Notes: generated from the letters alone by a model not told the origin. A DNA stretch of 59,215 nucleotides from Rhodanobacteraceae bacterium (GCA_016717705.1 JADKFD010000041.1:1-59215); one strand, 5' to 3'. Shown: positions 1-10,841, numbered from the stretch's first letter. Program-made: numbers and translations.

Positions 1-775
1 CGCCTTTGTCGAGCAGGAACTCGCTGCGCTGGAAGCCTTCGGGCAGGGTCTCGCGCACGGTCTGCTCGATCACGCGCGGGCCGGCAAAGCCGATCAGCGC
101 TTGCGGTTCGGCCAGATTCAGATCGCCGAGCATGCCCAGGCTTGCCGACACGCCACCGGTGGTCGGATGCGTCAGTACCGAGACGAAGGGCACGCCGCCG
201 CGACGCATGCGCGCCAGCGCCGCCGAGGTCTTGGCCATCTGCATCAGCGAAAACAGGCCCTCCTGCATGCGCGCGCCGCCGGTGGCCGAGAAATTGACCA
301 GCGGGGCGCGCTCGTCCAGCGCGCGTTCGGCCGCGCGGGTAAAGCGCTCGCCGACCACCGAGCCCATCGACCCGCCCATGAAGCCGAATTCAAACGCACA
401 GGCGATCAGCGCCCGGCCCTTGAGCAGGCCACGCGCCGAGATCAGCGCGTCCTTCTCGCCGGTCGCACGCTGCGCGGCGATCAAGCGATCGCGATAGCGC
501 TTCTGGTCACGGAACTTGAGGGCGTCGAAGGGCATCAGATTGGCGTCGATCTCACTCAGGCTGCCCTGGTCGAACAGCGATTCCAGTCGCTTGCGCGCGG
601 AAATCGTCATGTGGTGATTGCACTTCGGGCACACGCGCAGGTTGCGCTCCAGCTCCGGCCCATACAGTACCGCGGCGCAGGACGGGCATTTTTCCCAAAG
701 GCCCTCGGGCACATTGCGCTTGGCGGTGCCTTCGGTGCGGATGCGCGCGGGCATCAGTTTGCTCAACCAGCTCAT
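1..775 (-). CDS. accD: Acetyl-CoA carboxylase carboxyltransferase subunit beta (partial)
   Basis: The frame starts at ATG 775 and runs off the left edge, giving about 258 residues of a protein usually near 290; the C-terminus is outside the window. AccD with AccA forms the carboxyltransferase that moves CO2 from biotinylated AccB to acetyl-CoA, the first step of fatty acid synthesis. Visible are the N-terminal four-cysteine zinc finger (Cys30, Cys33, Cys49, Cys52) and the crotonase-fold core with motifs GGSMGSVVGERF, FSATGGARMQEG and VLTHPTTGGVSASLG. It lies downstream of trpA on the same strand, an arrangement common in gammaproteobacteria. The 185-base gap to trpA holds short tandem repeats, so cotranscription is uncertain. 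Confidence 0.96.
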   Translation of the reverse strand, partial: MSWLSKLMPARIRTEGTAKRNVPEGLWEKCPSCAAVLYGPELERNLRVCPKCNHHMTISARKRLESLFDQGSLSEIDANLMPFDALKFRDQKRYRDRLIAAQRATGEKDALISARGLLKGRALIACAFEFGFMGGSMGSVVGERFTRAAERALDERAPLVNFSATGGARMQEGLFSLMQMAKTSAALARMRRGGVPFVSVLTHPTTGGVSASLGMLGDLNLAEPQALIGFAGPRVIEQTVRETLPEGFQRSEFLLDKG

Positions 776-784
776 GGGGCAGTA

Positions 785-812
785 AGTAGTTAATAGTGAG
801 TAGTGAGTAGGA
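785..812. repeat. Degenerate 7-bp tandem array (AGTAGTG type)
   Basis: Four consecutive heptamers, AGTAGTT, AATAGTG, AGTAGTG and AGTAGGA, lie directly upstream of accD. Similar arrays with other heptamers occur at 1866-1893, 27537-27571, 27604-27631 and 28402-28449. No function is visible. Confidence 0.7.
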
Positions 813-913
813 GCCGGCAGATCGAAGCGGCGCGGCAAGCAAGCGCATCGGCAGGCTAGCCTGCCGTGTCGTCGCAATCGAGTTCCGGCGCGGGCGCAAT
901 TCAATCCGTCTTC

Positions 914-940
914 CTTTGCGTTCTTTGCGTCCTTTGCGGA
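914..940. repeat. 9-bp tandem array (CTTTGCGTY)
   Basis: Three consecutive 9-base units, CTTTGCGTT, CTTTGCGTC and CTTTGCGGA, lie in the trpA-accD spacer. Apart from these and the 785-812 array, nothing else is evident in the spacer 776-960. Confidence 0.65.
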
Positions 941-960
941 CAAGATCTGTTTCGAAATCT

Positions 961-1776
961 TCAGACACGCCTCACCGCATGGAGCGCGTCGCGGATCCGG
1001 GGCAGGAATGATGCCACTGCTGCGTCGACCGCGCTGGCGTCACCGGCGCCGGCCAGCCGCTCGACCAGCGCACTGCCGATCACGATTGCCTCGGCATGGG
1101 CGCCCAGTGTGGCTGCCCCCTGCGCGTCGCGAATGCCAAAGCCCACCGCGATCGGCACCTGGCTCAGGCCACGCAGTTCGTCGAGCGCGGCCACCGCACT
1201 GCCCTGCTCCAGATGGCCGGCGCCGGTGATGCCCTTGAACGACACGTAATAGAGAAAACCGCTGGCCTTCGCGGCAATGCGTCGGCGACGCTCCGGTGGC
1301 GTGGTCGGTGCCAGCAGGAAGATCTGCTTCAGATCGAGCGCTTTCAGCGTCGCTTCGTAGTTGCCGGATTCCTCGATCGGACAGTCGACCAGCAGCATGC
1401 CATCGGCTCCGGCCGCTGCGGCTTCAGTGACGAAGCGCTCGAAACCGAAGCGCTCGATCGGATTCAGGTAGCCCATCAATACGATGGGCGTCGCCTGATC
1501 ATGGACGCGAAACGCACGCACGCTGTCGAGCACATGGGCGAGGCCGACATGCTTGGCAATCGCGCGCTCGTTGGCCTGCTGGATCACCGGGCCGTCGGCC
1601 ATCGGATCGGAGAACGGCATGCCGAGTTCGAGCAGGTCCGCGCCATGGCGCACCAGCGCGTGCAGCACGTCGACAGTCAGCGTCGGATCCGGATCGCCGG
1701 CGGTGACGAAAGTGATCAGACCCGGACGCCCGGCGGCGCGAAGATCGGAGAAACGGGTGTCGATGCGGTTGGTCAT
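961..1776 (-). CDS. trpA: Tryptophan synthase alpha chain
   Basis: This 271-residue protein has the normal family length. It cleaves indole-3-glycerol phosphate to indole and glyceraldehyde-3-phosphate and passes indole to TrpB through the alpha2beta2 tunnel. The TIM-barrel landmarks are clear: FVTAGDP near residue 23, catalytic Glu50 in LLELGMPFSDP, catalytic Asp61 in MADGP, the GADGMLLVD strand, and the phosphate-binding VGFGI segment near residue 211. It lies 121 bases downstream of trpB on the same strand. That gap carries a heptamer array rather than the tight coupling seen in enteric trpBA. Confidence 0.97.
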   Translation of the reverse strand: MTNRIDTRFSDLRAAGRPGLITFVTAGDPDPTLTVDVLHALVRHGADLLELGMPFSDPMADGPVIQQANERAIAKHVGLAHVLDSVRAFRVHDQATPIVLMGYLNPIERFGFERFVTEAAAAGADGMLLVDCPIEESGNYEATLKALDLKQIFLLAPTTPPERRRRIAAKASGFLYYVSFKGITGAGHLEQGSAVAALDELRGLSQVPIAVGFGIRDAQGAATLGAHAEAIVIGSALVERLAGAGDASAVDAAVASFLPRIRDALHAVRRV

Positions 1777-1865
1777 CTTGGGGGCAGTGGTGTGGGTGAG
1801 TGGGGGGGGTACAACGGCATCGGGGGGCGAGGGAGGGCTTCGGGAGGTGCGGGGAGGAGTGGCAG

Positions 1866-1893
1866 CCTACTCCCTCACTACTCACCATTCACT
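1866..1893. repeat. Degenerate 7-bp tandem array between trpB and trpA
   Basis: Read on the minus strand it gives AGTGAAT, GGTGAGT, AGTGAGG and GAGTAGG in succession. It belongs to the same class of intergenic heptamer arrays as 785-812 and occupies the trpB-trpA spacer. Confidence 0.6.
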
Positions 1894-1897
1894 GCTC

Positions 1898-3142
<1,245 letters not shown>

Positions 3143-3540
3143 TCATGAAGAGCTGCATGCGGCGCGGGCACTTGATGCCCGGCGCCGATTCGATTCCGCT
3201 GGAGACATCCACGGCATACGGCCGCACCTGGGTGATTGCGGCAGCCACGTTCTCGGGCGTCAGGCCACCGGCGAGAATGATGCGATCCGCCAGTGAGGGC
3301 GGAATCAGCGACCAGTCGAAACTGAGACCGCTGCCACCTTGCTCACCCACTGCGATGGGCATCCAGCAGCACACCGCGTGCATGAGCATAGCTGGATGCG
3401 GTAGGGACGACGTCAACGGCGTCGCCCATCGCCAGCGCTTTGACAGGGACGGTTGAACTGGCGACAGAAATCCGGGCTTTCCCGACCATGGAACTGCAAT
3501 GCGTCGAGCGGCAGCGCATCGCAGACTGTGTTCCGCCGGC

Positions 3541-4291
3541 AGACCGTGCTCGGCCGGGTACAAGGCCGCCATGAAGGTCAAACCGTGCGCCGGAGCAGTG
3601 GGACCGGCCAGCGTGCGATCACGAGCCGCCAGCACCCGAGCGATCCAATCGGGCGACTGCTCATGGCGCCCGACGACCATCAGGCTGCCGACCAGATTGC
3701 GGATCATGTGATGCAGGAAGGCATTGGCCTCGAAATGCAGGTCCAGGGTGTCCTCACGCTCGATGAGTTCGATGCGATGCACGGTGCGCGCACCGGCGAT
3801 GGCGCCTGGCAGGCGACCGTGCGGAAGGAGGTGAAGTCGTGTTCGCCGATCAAGGTCGCTGCGGCCTGGCGCATGGCGGCAACATCCAGCGCCTCGCGCA
3901 CCCATACGGCGTAGCGGGCGTCGAGCGCTGGCCGCGTCGGCCGGCGCACGATGCGATAGCGATAGCGCCGCCGTCGCGCCGCATAGCGCGCGTGGAACTG
4001 ATCACTGACCGGGCAGGCCCAACGCAGCGCCAGCGAGGCCGGCAGGCGTGAGTTGCAGCCGAGCACCCAGGCGCGCAGCGGGCGTTCGACCGGGCTGTCG
4101 AAATGCACCACCTGGCCCAGCGCGTGCACACCGGTATCGGTGCGCCCGGCGCAGATGACGGAGATCGGCGCGGCGGCGACAAAGGACAGCGCCCGCTCCA
4201 GGGTGGCCTGTACGGTCGGTTCCTGATGCTGAGTCTGCCAACCCAGGTATTCGGTGCCGTCGTATTCGACGCCGAGGGCGTATCGGGGCAT
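3541..4291 (-). CDS. truA: tRNA pseudouridine(38-40) synthase, frameshifted
   Basis: TruA converts uridines 38-40 in the anticodon arm of many tRNAs. The start MPRYALGVEYDGTEYLGWQ is typical, and the catalytic aspartate is Asp52 in AGRTDTGVHALGQVVHF. The frame is good to SFRTVACQAPSPVR near 3788. There a duplicated GC pair shifts it, and the rest (RTVHRIELIER, FEANAFLHHMIRNLVGSLM, HGLTFMAALYPAEHGLP) continues in another frame to about 3560. After the last TruA-like residues the open frame passes directly into the trpF remnant without the expected truA stop. The conserved C-terminal helix suggests the shift is a sequencing error; the missing stop belongs to the truA-trpF junction problem. Confidence 0.88.
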
Positions 4292-4427
4292 GAAATCTCA
4301 CAAGCTAAGCCATTGATTTTAATGGGCGCGGTCCCGAGGCCTTCGGACACGCTCCCAGTTCGTGCGCGGAAAGCGCACCGCCAGGGGCGACCGGGACTCT
4401 TAAACCTTACAGCAATCGAGCCCGGAG

Positions 4428-4460
4428 CGAAAAAGCGAAAGGCCGGTTTCCCGGCCTTTC
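4428..4460 (-). terminator. Rho-independent terminator of fimV
   Basis: On the minus strand a 10-bp perfect stem (4437-4446 with 4451-4460) with a 4-base loop is followed by GCTTTTT. It lies 33 bases beyond the fimV stop and separates fimV from truA. The rest of the spacer 4292-4427 holds a small hairpin (GTGCGC/GCGCAC) in a context that resembles 16421-16455. Confidence 0.85.
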
Positions 4461-4492
4461 GACTCACCGCATGACGCAGTCTACCGCATCGT

Positions 4493-7318
4493 TCAGCTCA
4501 GGCTGGACAGGAGCTTGCGCGCTTCGTCCTGCTGCGACGAGTTGCCCTCGCCGATGACCTCTTCGAGCATGCTGCGGGCGCCATCCGGGTCACCCATGTC
4601 CATGTAGGCACGGGCCAGATCGAGCTTGGTCGCAACCGCATCGTCACCGAACACGCCAAGATCGCCAAGCTCGTCGTCGACCGCGCCGGCAGTATCGTCG
4701 GCATCCATGCGGACATCGGTCAGCTTGGGCGCTTCCATTGCCGCGAAATCGATTTCCGGCAGATCGAGCGAGAACGCCGGCTGTTCCGCTACCGGAGCCG
4801 CTTCCACGTAAACCGGGGCCGCAGCGGGCTGCGGCGCCGGAGCGGCGGGCGCGGCAACGTCGAGATCGAAATCGAAGCTGAGATCGTCGCTCGCCGGCGC
4901 TGCAACAACCGGTGCCGGAGCAGGCGCCGGTTCCGGCGCGCGCACGGCCTCGACTGCCTGTGTCGGCGCGTCCAGATCGAAATCGAAATCGAAACTGGGT
5001 TCGGCGGCCATCTGCAGGGTGGGTGCAGTCTCGACCGGCTCCACAACCGCGGTCGCCGGCTTGTCTTCGAACTCCGACAGGTCGAACGAGCGGTCGATCT
5101 GCTCTGCAGGTGCCGCCTCCGGCTCCTCGAAGGTCACTTCGGAGGGCAGCTCGTCGCGACGATCGAACATGGCATGGCCGGGCAGGATGGTCGCCGCCAG
5201 CCGCGCTGCTTCGCGCCACTCCGGTTGATCCTCGCTGGCGATCTGCGCCCGCAATGCACGCGCCGCGCTCTCGAACTCGGCAGCGTTGCCGCGCTCGTGA
5301 TAGTGGCGCAGCAGCTCCAGGCGGGTACGCAGATCGGCGGGGTTCATCGCGATCTGATCGAGCAGCGCCTCTTCCGCGACGTCGCCGTGGACGGCGGCCG
5401 GCTCGGCGCGCTCACTCGGGAAGAATCCGCCCTGGTCCGAACCCGCCGACGATTCATAGCTCGCCGGCGCCGGCTCGTCCTTGCGACGGCGGCGCGCAAA
5501 CAGCAGCCCCACCAGTGCCAGGGCCGCAGCACCAATACCACCCAACAACCACGGGTTGCTCATCAATCCGCCGCCCGCGGCCGGCGCTGGCTCCGGTTCC
5601 GCAGCGACCGGCACCGGCTCAACCGGCTCCGGCTCGGTCACCGGCTGGGTGGCCACCGTGGTGTCGCTTGGAGTCGGCTCGGTCGTGCTCGTTGCATCGG
5701 CCGGCGGCGTGGCATCGGACGGCGGCGTGGTATCCGCTGGCGCCGTGGTATCGGGTGTCGGCTCCCCATCCGGCAGCGTGGCGCTGTCGGTCGGTGCCGG
5801 CTCGGTCGTGGTCGCGTCGGCTGGCGGTGTCGCGTCCTCGGGCTTCCAGATGTCCGAGCTCGGCGTCACCGGCTCTGGCGGCTTGCTGGCGGCGGCGGCT
5901 TCAGCGGCAGCGGCGGCTTCCGCGGCCGCAGCAGCTTCGGCAGCAGCCTTGGCCGCAGCTGCCTTGGCAGCCTCGGTTTCGGCCTGCGCCGCAGTCACGT
6001 CGGTCTGGGCCGCATCCGCCTTGGCCTGGGCGGCGGCAGTCGCCGCCTCCAGCTCACGGATGCGCTTTTCCAGATCGCTGGCGCGCTTCTGCATCGCCTT
6101 CAGTTCATCATTGCGCAGCGTCAGGACCTTGTCCTGGTCGGTCTTGATCTTCTCCAGATCGCCAACGCGCGAGCGCAATTCGCTGACTTCCTGGCGCGAG
6201 CTCTCCAGATCCTCCTGGGAGCGGGCGAGGTCGCCACGCAGATTCTTGATTTCTTCGCCACTGCGTTCGAGGCCGGCGGAACCCGGGCGATCGGCGGTGC
6301 CCTGATCGGCGCCGGCACGCGGCGGCAGCAGTTCCAGGCGCGAGCCGCTGGTGCCGGTCTCGGCGGGCGGATTGCGCAGGCTTTCGCTGGCGCCGGCATC
6401 GGCCAGCTTGGTGGGCTTCGACGACTGCGCCGTCTGGTATCCGCGCCACAGCTCATTCTGACTGCGCACGGCGTCCGCAGCCTCGCTGGAGGCCACGGCA
6501 TTGATATCGGAGTCGCTGGGGATACGCAGGATCGAACCGCGCTTGAGCGCGTTGATGTTCTGCTCGTAGAAGGCGTCGGGATTCATCCGCAACAGCGCGA
6601 TCATGAACTTGTTCATGTCGCTGACGCCATCGGGGCGCGTCGCCAGCGCAATCTCCCAGAGGGTCTCGCCCTGGCCGATCGGGCCGTAGTCGCTGGCAGC
6701 GGCGGGTGCCGGAGTTGCCTCGGCGGCGACCGGGGTTGGTGCAGGCGTCGGCTCGACGGGCGTAGGCTCTGGCGCCGGCGTCGGAGCGGGCTGCGTTGCC
6801 GCCACCGGCTCGGGCGCCGGTTTCGGCGCTGGCGCAACCGGCTTGGGCGCCGTGGCCACCGGCTGCGCTGGCGTCTGGTCGCGTACCGGAGCCGTCGCCA
6901 CCGGCGAACTGTCGCGCGGAGCGCTGACTGGCGGATCCAGCAATACCGTGTACTCGCGCAGCAAACGGCCCTTGGACCAGTTCACTTCGAGCAGGAAATT
7001 CAGAAATGGCTCGCGCACTGGCGTTGCCGAGGTGACCTTGATCACCGCCTGGCCGTTGCCCCCCTTGCCGACACTGAAACTCAGCGGCATGTCCATGCGT
7101 GTGCGGTCGATGCCGACACGGGCGAAATCCTCGGCGCTGGCCAAGGCGACGGCAAGGCCTTCCGCCTCGCCAGGTGCCGACTGGATGACCTGGATCTCAG
7201 CGTTCAGTGGCTCGTTGAGCCCTGATTTCACCTCGATGCCGCCCAAACCCAAGGCCTGAGCCAGCGTCGGAATGGCGAGGATGCTGCTGGCCAGAAGTGT
7301 CTTGCGCGGTCCTTTCAT
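4493..7318 (-). CDS. fimV: FimV/HubP-type polar landmark and pilus assembly protein
   Basis: FimV/HubP is an inner-membrane, peptidoglycan-binding organiser of the cell pole that supports type IV pili and twitching. The 941-residue product has a signal peptide (residues 1-22), the conserved FimV N-terminal domain (GLGGIEVKSGLNEPLNAEIQ onward), a proline/alanine-rich linker, a LysM domain near residues 208-268 (QGETLWEIA to GSILRIPS), and a coiled coil near 355-470. A long Pro/Thr/Ala-rich acidic stretch follows, then one transmembrane helix (LLGGIGAAALALVGLLFARRR) near residue 600. An acidic cytoplasmic tail with TPR-like segments ends in the FimV C-terminal motif (DLARAYMDMGDPDGARSML). Length and order match the family. 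Compared with a typical gene the low-complexity parts have strong compositional bias. Confidence 0.95.
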   Translation of the reverse strand: MKGPRKTLLASSILAIPTLAQALGLGGIEVKSGLNEPLNAEIQVIQSAPGEAEGLAVALASAEDFARVGIDRTRMDMPLSFSVGKGGNGQAVIKVTSATPVREPFLNFLLEVNWSKGRLLREYTVLLDPPVSAPRDSSPVATAPVRDQTPAQPVATAPKPVAPAPKPAPEPVAATQPAPTPAPEPTPVEPTPAPTPVAAEATPAPAAASDYGPIGQGETLWEIALATRPDGVSDMNKFMIALLRMNPDAFYEQNINALKRGSILRIPSDSDINAVASSEAADAVRSQNELWRGYQTAQSSKPTKLADAGASESLRNPPAETGTSGSRLELLPPRAGADQGTADRPGSAGLERSGEEIKNLRGDLARSQEDLESSRQEVSELRSRVGDLEKIKTDQDKVLTLRNDELKAMQKRASDLEKRIRELEAATAAAQAKADAAQTDVTAAQAETEAAKAAAAKAAAEAAAAAEAAAAAEAAAASKPPEPVTPSSDIWKPEDATPPADATTTEPAPTDSATLPDGEPTPDTTAPADTTPPSDATPPADATSTTEPTPSDTTVATQPVTEPEPVEPVPVAAEPEPAPAAGGGLMSNPWLLGGIGAAALALVGLLFARRRRKDEPAPASYESSAGSDQGGFFPSERAEPAAVHGDVAEEALLDQIAMNPADLRTRLELLRHYHERGNAAEFESAARALRAQIASEDQPEWREAARLAATILPGHAMFDRRDELPSEVTFEEPEAAPAEQIDRSFDLSEFEDKPATAVVEPVETAPTLQMAAEPSFDFDFDLDAPTQAVEAVRAPEPAPAPAPVVAAPASDDLSFDFDLDVAAPAAPAPQPAAAPVYVEAAPVAEQPAFSLDLPEIDFAAMEAPKLTDVRMDADDTAGAVDDELGDLGVFGDDAVATKLDLARAYMDMGDPDGARSMLEEVIGEGNSSQQDEARKLLSSLS

Positions 7319-7411
7319 GGAGCTCCCCCGGGGGCAGTGCGGCTTCTAGTGGTGGCCGCGTATTAGGTCATGAAACTCGAAACGACCTTATGAGGCGACG
7401 ATAACTATAGA

Positions 7412-8446
7412 TCACAAGTAGTCTTTTACCAAGAGTTCAGCAATCTGAACTGCGTTCAGCGCCGCACCTTTGCGAATGTTGTCGGAGACGATCCACAGGT
7501 CCAGGCCGCGCGGGTGGCTGATGTCCTCGCGAATGCGCCCGACAAACACCGGATCTTTGCCCGCAGCGTGGGTCACCGGCGTCGGATAACCACCCGCCTT
7601 GTGTTCGTCGACGACCACCACGCCGGGAGCGGCAGCCAGCAAGGCGCGCGCCGCTTCCGCACTCAGCTTCGACCGGGTTTCCAGATGCACCGCCTCGCTG
7701 TGGCCATAGAAAACCGGCACCCGCACTGCTGTCGGATTCACCCGAATGCTGGCGTCTTCGAGGATCTTCTGCGTTTCCCAGACCATCTTCATCTCTTCTT
7801 TCGTGTACCCATTGTCGGTGAACACGTCGATCTGCGGAATCAGGTTGAATGCGATCTGCGTCGGAAATTTCTTCGCTTCCATCGGTTGGAAATTGAGCAT
7901 CGCCGCAGTTTGCCGGCCGAATTCGACGATACCGCTCTGACCGGCGCCGCTGACTGACTGGTAGGTTGCCACATTGATGCGTTCGATGCCGACCGCGCGA
8001 TGGATCGGCGCCAGCGCCACCAGCATCTGCATGGTCGAGCAGTTCGGATTGGCGATGATGCCGCGCGTGGTGTAGCGCGCGATCGCGTGCGGATTGACCT
8101 CGCTGATCACCAGCGGAATCTCGTCGACGTAACGGAATTCGCTGGTGTTGTCGATGACGATCGCGCCGGCCGCAGCCGCACGCGGCGCGTGCACGGCCGA
8201 GATGCTGCCGCCCGCCGAAAACAGCGCGATGGCCACGCCGGTGAAATCGTAGCTGTCGAGTTCGAGCACCTTCAGCGACTGTTCGCCGAACTTCACGCGT
8301 GAACCGGCCGAGCGCGAGCTGGCCAGGGGGACCACTTCGGAGGCCGGGAAATCGCGCTCGGCGAGGATCTCCAGCATGGTGGTACCGACCGCGCCGGTGG
8401 CGCCGACGACGGCAATCTTGAAACGCTGCTGCGATTTGCTGCTCAT
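7412..8446 (-). CDS. asd: Aspartate-semialdehyde dehydrogenase
   Basis: Asd reduces aspartyl phosphate to aspartate semialdehyde, the branch point to lysine, diaminopimelate, threonine and methionine. The 344-residue protein has the NADP-binding loop GATGAVG (residues 15-21), catalytic Cys136 in IANPNCSTMQ, the substrate loop SVSGAGQSG near 165, and His249 in VPVFYGHSEAVHLE. It begins 15 bases after the aroC stop, so prmB-aroC-asd is probably one transcription unit. fimV follows after a 93-base gap. Confidence 0.97.
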   Translation of the reverse strand: MSSKSQQRFKIAVVGATGAVGTTMLEILAERDFPASEVVPLASSRSAGSRVKFGEQSLKVLELDSYDFTGVAIALFSAGGSISAVHAPRAAAAGAIVIDNTSEFRYVDEIPLVISEVNPHAIARYTTRGIIANPNCSTMQMLVALAPIHRAVGIERINVATYQSVSGAGQSGIVEFGRQTAAMLNFQPMEAKKFPTQIAFNLIPQIDVFTDNGYTKEEMKMVWETQKILEDASIRVNPTAVRVPVFYGHSEAVHLETRSKLSAEAARALLAAAPGVVVVDEHKAGGYPTPVTHAAGKDPVFVGRIREDISHPRGLDLWIVSDNIRKGAALNAVQIAELLVKDYL

Positions 8447-8461
8447 GGTCTGCTCAATGCA

Positions 8462-9577
8462 TCAAGGGGAGGGAATAGCGGGGGAGTTCGGCACCTGGGG
8501 CGTCTGCGCCGGCACATCGCCGCACTGCGCGCGATGGCGCAGGACGTGATCGATCAGCACCAGCGCCAGCATGGCCTCGACGATCGGCACCGCGCGGATG
8601 CCGACGCAGGGATCGTGACGGCCCTTGGTGACGATCTCGACGGCCTCGCCGGCGGAGTTGAGCGATTGTCCCGGCACCAGGATGCTGGATGTGGGCTTGA
8701 TCGCCGCATGGGCGACGATCTGCTGACCGCTGGAGATGCCGCCAAGAATGCCGCCGGCGTGATTGGAGAGGAAACCTTCGTGGGACAACTCGTCGCGGTT
8801 CTCGCTGCCGCGCAGACCGGCGACCGCGTTGCCGGCGCCGATCTCGACCGACTTGACGGCGTTGATGCTCATCAGGGCGGCGGCGATGTCGGCATCGAGC
8901 TTGCCGTAGATCGGCTCGCCCAGGCCCACCGGCACATGGTCGGCAACCACGCTCAGGCGCGCCCCGACCGAATCGCCCGATTTGCGCAAACCATCCAGAT
9001 AGGCTTCGATTTCGGGCAATTGCGCCGCGTCCGGCCAGAACAGCGGATTGTCTTCGACCACCGCGCGATCGACGGTGTCCGGCGTGTACGGCCCGATACC
9101 GCTCATCCACCCCTGCACCGCAATGCCGTGACGCTCGGCCAGCCAGCGCTTGGCAATCACGCCGGCGGCCACGCGCATGGTGGTCTCGCGCGCCGACGAG
9201 CGGCCGCCGCCGCGCGGATCGCGGATGCCGTACTTGTGCCAGTAGGTGTAGTCGGCGTGGCCGGGACGGAAGCTCTGGGCGATGTCGCCGTAATCCTTGG
9301 AGCGCGCGTCGGTGTTGCGGATCAACAGCGCGATCGGCGTCCCGGTGGTGCGGCCCTGGTAGACGCCGGACAGAATCTCGATCTCGTCGGCCTCGCGGCG
9401 CTGGCTGGTGAAGCGCGAGCGACCGGTGGCGCGACGATCGAGGTCGGTGCGAAAGTCCTCCGGCGCAATCGCCAGTCCCGGCGGGCAGCCGTCGATGACG
9501 CAGCCGATGGCCGGGCCGTGGCTCTCGCCAAAGGTGGTGACGCAGAACAAGCGTCCGAAGGTGTTGGCACCACTCAT
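8462..9577 (-). CDS. aroC: Chorismate synthase
   Basis: AroC makes chorismate from EPSP using reduced FMN, the last shikimate-pathway step. The start chosen is ATG 9577, which overlaps the prmB stop (ATGA). The open frame continues upstream, but that part is a shadow of prmB. The 371-residue product has the family signatures GESHGPAIGCVIDG (residues 17-30), the RPGHADYTYWHKYG block, DPRGGGRSSARET, and a C-terminal RHDPCVGIRAVPIVEAM. Length is normal, with a short Pro-rich tail. It is translationally coupled to prmB. Confidence 0.97.
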   Translation of the reverse strand: MSGANTFGRLFCVTTFGESHGPAIGCVIDGCPPGLAIAPEDFRTDLDRRATGRSRFTSQRREADEIEILSGVYQGRTTGTPIALLIRNTDARSKDYGDIAQSFRPGHADYTYWHKYGIRDPRGGGRSSARETTMRVAAGVIAKRWLAERHGIAVQGWMSGIGPYTPDTVDRAVVEDNPLFWPDAAQLPEIEAYLDGLRKSGDSVGARLSVVADHVPVGLGEPIYGKLDADIAAALMSINAVKSVEIGAGNAVAGLRGSENRDELSHEGFLSNHAGGILGGISSGQQIVAHAAIKPTSSILVPGQSLNSAGEAVEIVTKGRHDPCVGIRAVPIVEAMLALVLIDHVLRHRAQCGDVPAQTPQVPNSPAIPSP

Positions 9578-10503
9578 GCGCGGGTCTGCCGATCGGCGAG
9601 GGCTTGCGCGAACAGGTCTGCGCAGTCGATCAGCGTGGCGCGATCGAGCACCGCCACGCCGGAGCCGCCGCGCTCGAACTCGACCCAGGTGAACGGCACC
9701 TCGGGCAGGCAATCCACCAGCGCCTGTTCCGAGGCACCGACTTCGAGCACCAGCAGTCCGTCGTCGCAAAGGTGCGCCGCCGCCTCGTTGAGGATGCGCA
9801 GCGGCAAGTCGAGGCCATCTTCTCCGGACACCAGTGCCAGTTCCGGCTCGTGGCGGAACTCGCCGGGGAGCGCCGCGTACTCGGCGCGACCGACATAAGG
9901 CGGATTGCTGACGATCAGATCGTAGATGCGTCCCGTCAAAGCCGCAAAACCGTCCGACTGGATCACTTCGACGCGCCCGGCAACACCGTGGTCGGCCGCA
10001 TTTTCCGTCGCCAACGCCAGCGCCGGCGCCGAAATGTCGACCAGATCGACCTGGGCATCCGGAAACTGCGCAGCGATGGCAATGCCGATGCAGCCGCTGC
10101 CACAGCAGAGGTCCAGTGCATTGGCGACTGCTTGACCGCCCAGCCACGGCTCGAAACCGCGCTCGATCAGCTCGGCGATCGGCGAGCGCGGAATCAACAC
10201 GTCCGCGCTGACCTTGAAGGCCATGCCGGCAAACCAGGCCTCACCGGTGATGTAGGCGACCGGCACGCGCGCATCGACGCGCAAGGCGATCCGCCGCAAC
10301 AGCTCGGCGCGCTCCTCGGGCAGCAGCGTGGCCGCCGCATACACCGGCGGCAGATCGTGCGGCAGGTTCAAGGTCGTCAGCACCAGATAGCTGGCTTCAT
10401 CGAGCGCGCTGTCGAAGCCCTGGCTGAAACTCAGGTGCGCCGCGTTGAAGCGACTGGTGGCGTAGCGAATGAAATCGCAGACGCTGCTGAGCACGTCGGT
10501 CAA
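9574..10503 (-). CDS. prmB: 50S ribosomal protein L3 glutamine methyltransferase
   Basis: PrmB uses SAM to N5-methylate a glutamine of ribosomal protein L3. The 309-residue product has an N-terminal helical domain, the SAM-binding DLCCGSGCIGIA motif near residue 130, and the catalytic SNPPYV motif near residue 199. The preceding segment VLIPRSPIAELI is typical of the PrmB/PrmC family. Adjacency to aroC favours PrmB over PrmC, because prmB-aroC is a conserved pair in gammaproteobacteria. It is the first gene of the prmB-aroC-asd unit. Confidence 0.94.
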   Translation of the reverse strand: MTDVLSSVCDFIRYATSRFNAAHLSFSQGFDSALDEASYLVLTTLNLPHDLPPVYAAATLLPEERAELLRRIALRVDARVPVAYITGEAWFAGMAFKVSADVLIPRSPIAELIERGFEPWLGGQAVANALDLCCGSGCIGIAIAAQFPDAQVDLVDISAPALALATENAADHGVAGRVEVIQSDGFAALTGRIYDLIVSNPPYVGRAEYAALPGEFRHEPELALVSGEDGLDLPLRILNEAAAHLCDDGLLVLEVGASEQALVDCLPEVPFTWVEFERGGSGVAVLDRATLIDCADLFAQALADRQTRA

Positions 10504-10841
10504 GTGGCTTCCTCATCCGGTGGTTGGCTGCCGATGTTCGCATCGAATGCGCCGAGAAGGCACTACCCGCGATGGGGCGAATGCATCTCGCCATCGATTC
10601 GACATCCTCGCGAGGCAGCGGAACCGAGGGACCCTCTGGTAGCGCGGCTCCAGCGCGCCCGCGCTTCGCGGTCGCGACACAGCTTGTCGCGCTGGCGGCC
10701 GCGGCTCTTGGCGCAAGAGCGCCGGGCGTCGCGCGGAATAGCTCCGGGGCATGCCCGCAGCCCCCGGCCGCGCGTACCCGGCCTACCTCGAAGCAAGAGC
10801 GCCATGACCTCCGCGCGACCCACCCTGCCTATACTGGCGGG
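10504..10841. repeat. 338-base intergenic spacer with a dispersed repeat copy
   Basis: This spacer between the divergent prmB and SCO1 genes has no convincing gene. About 10640-10805, read on the minus strand, resembles 40853-41040 on the plus strand; both share GTAGGCCGGGYACGCGCG and, later, CGCGCGACGCCCGGCGC. Small hairpins such as CTCTTGGCGCAAGAG occur inside. It looks like one copy of an intergenic repeat family. Confidence 0.6.

Noticed and set aside
5174..7225. 683-codon open frame antisense to fimV
   Set aside because: It is the complement of FimV low-complexity Ala/Pro/Glu codons; no ribosome site or domain. fimV on the other strand has full family features.
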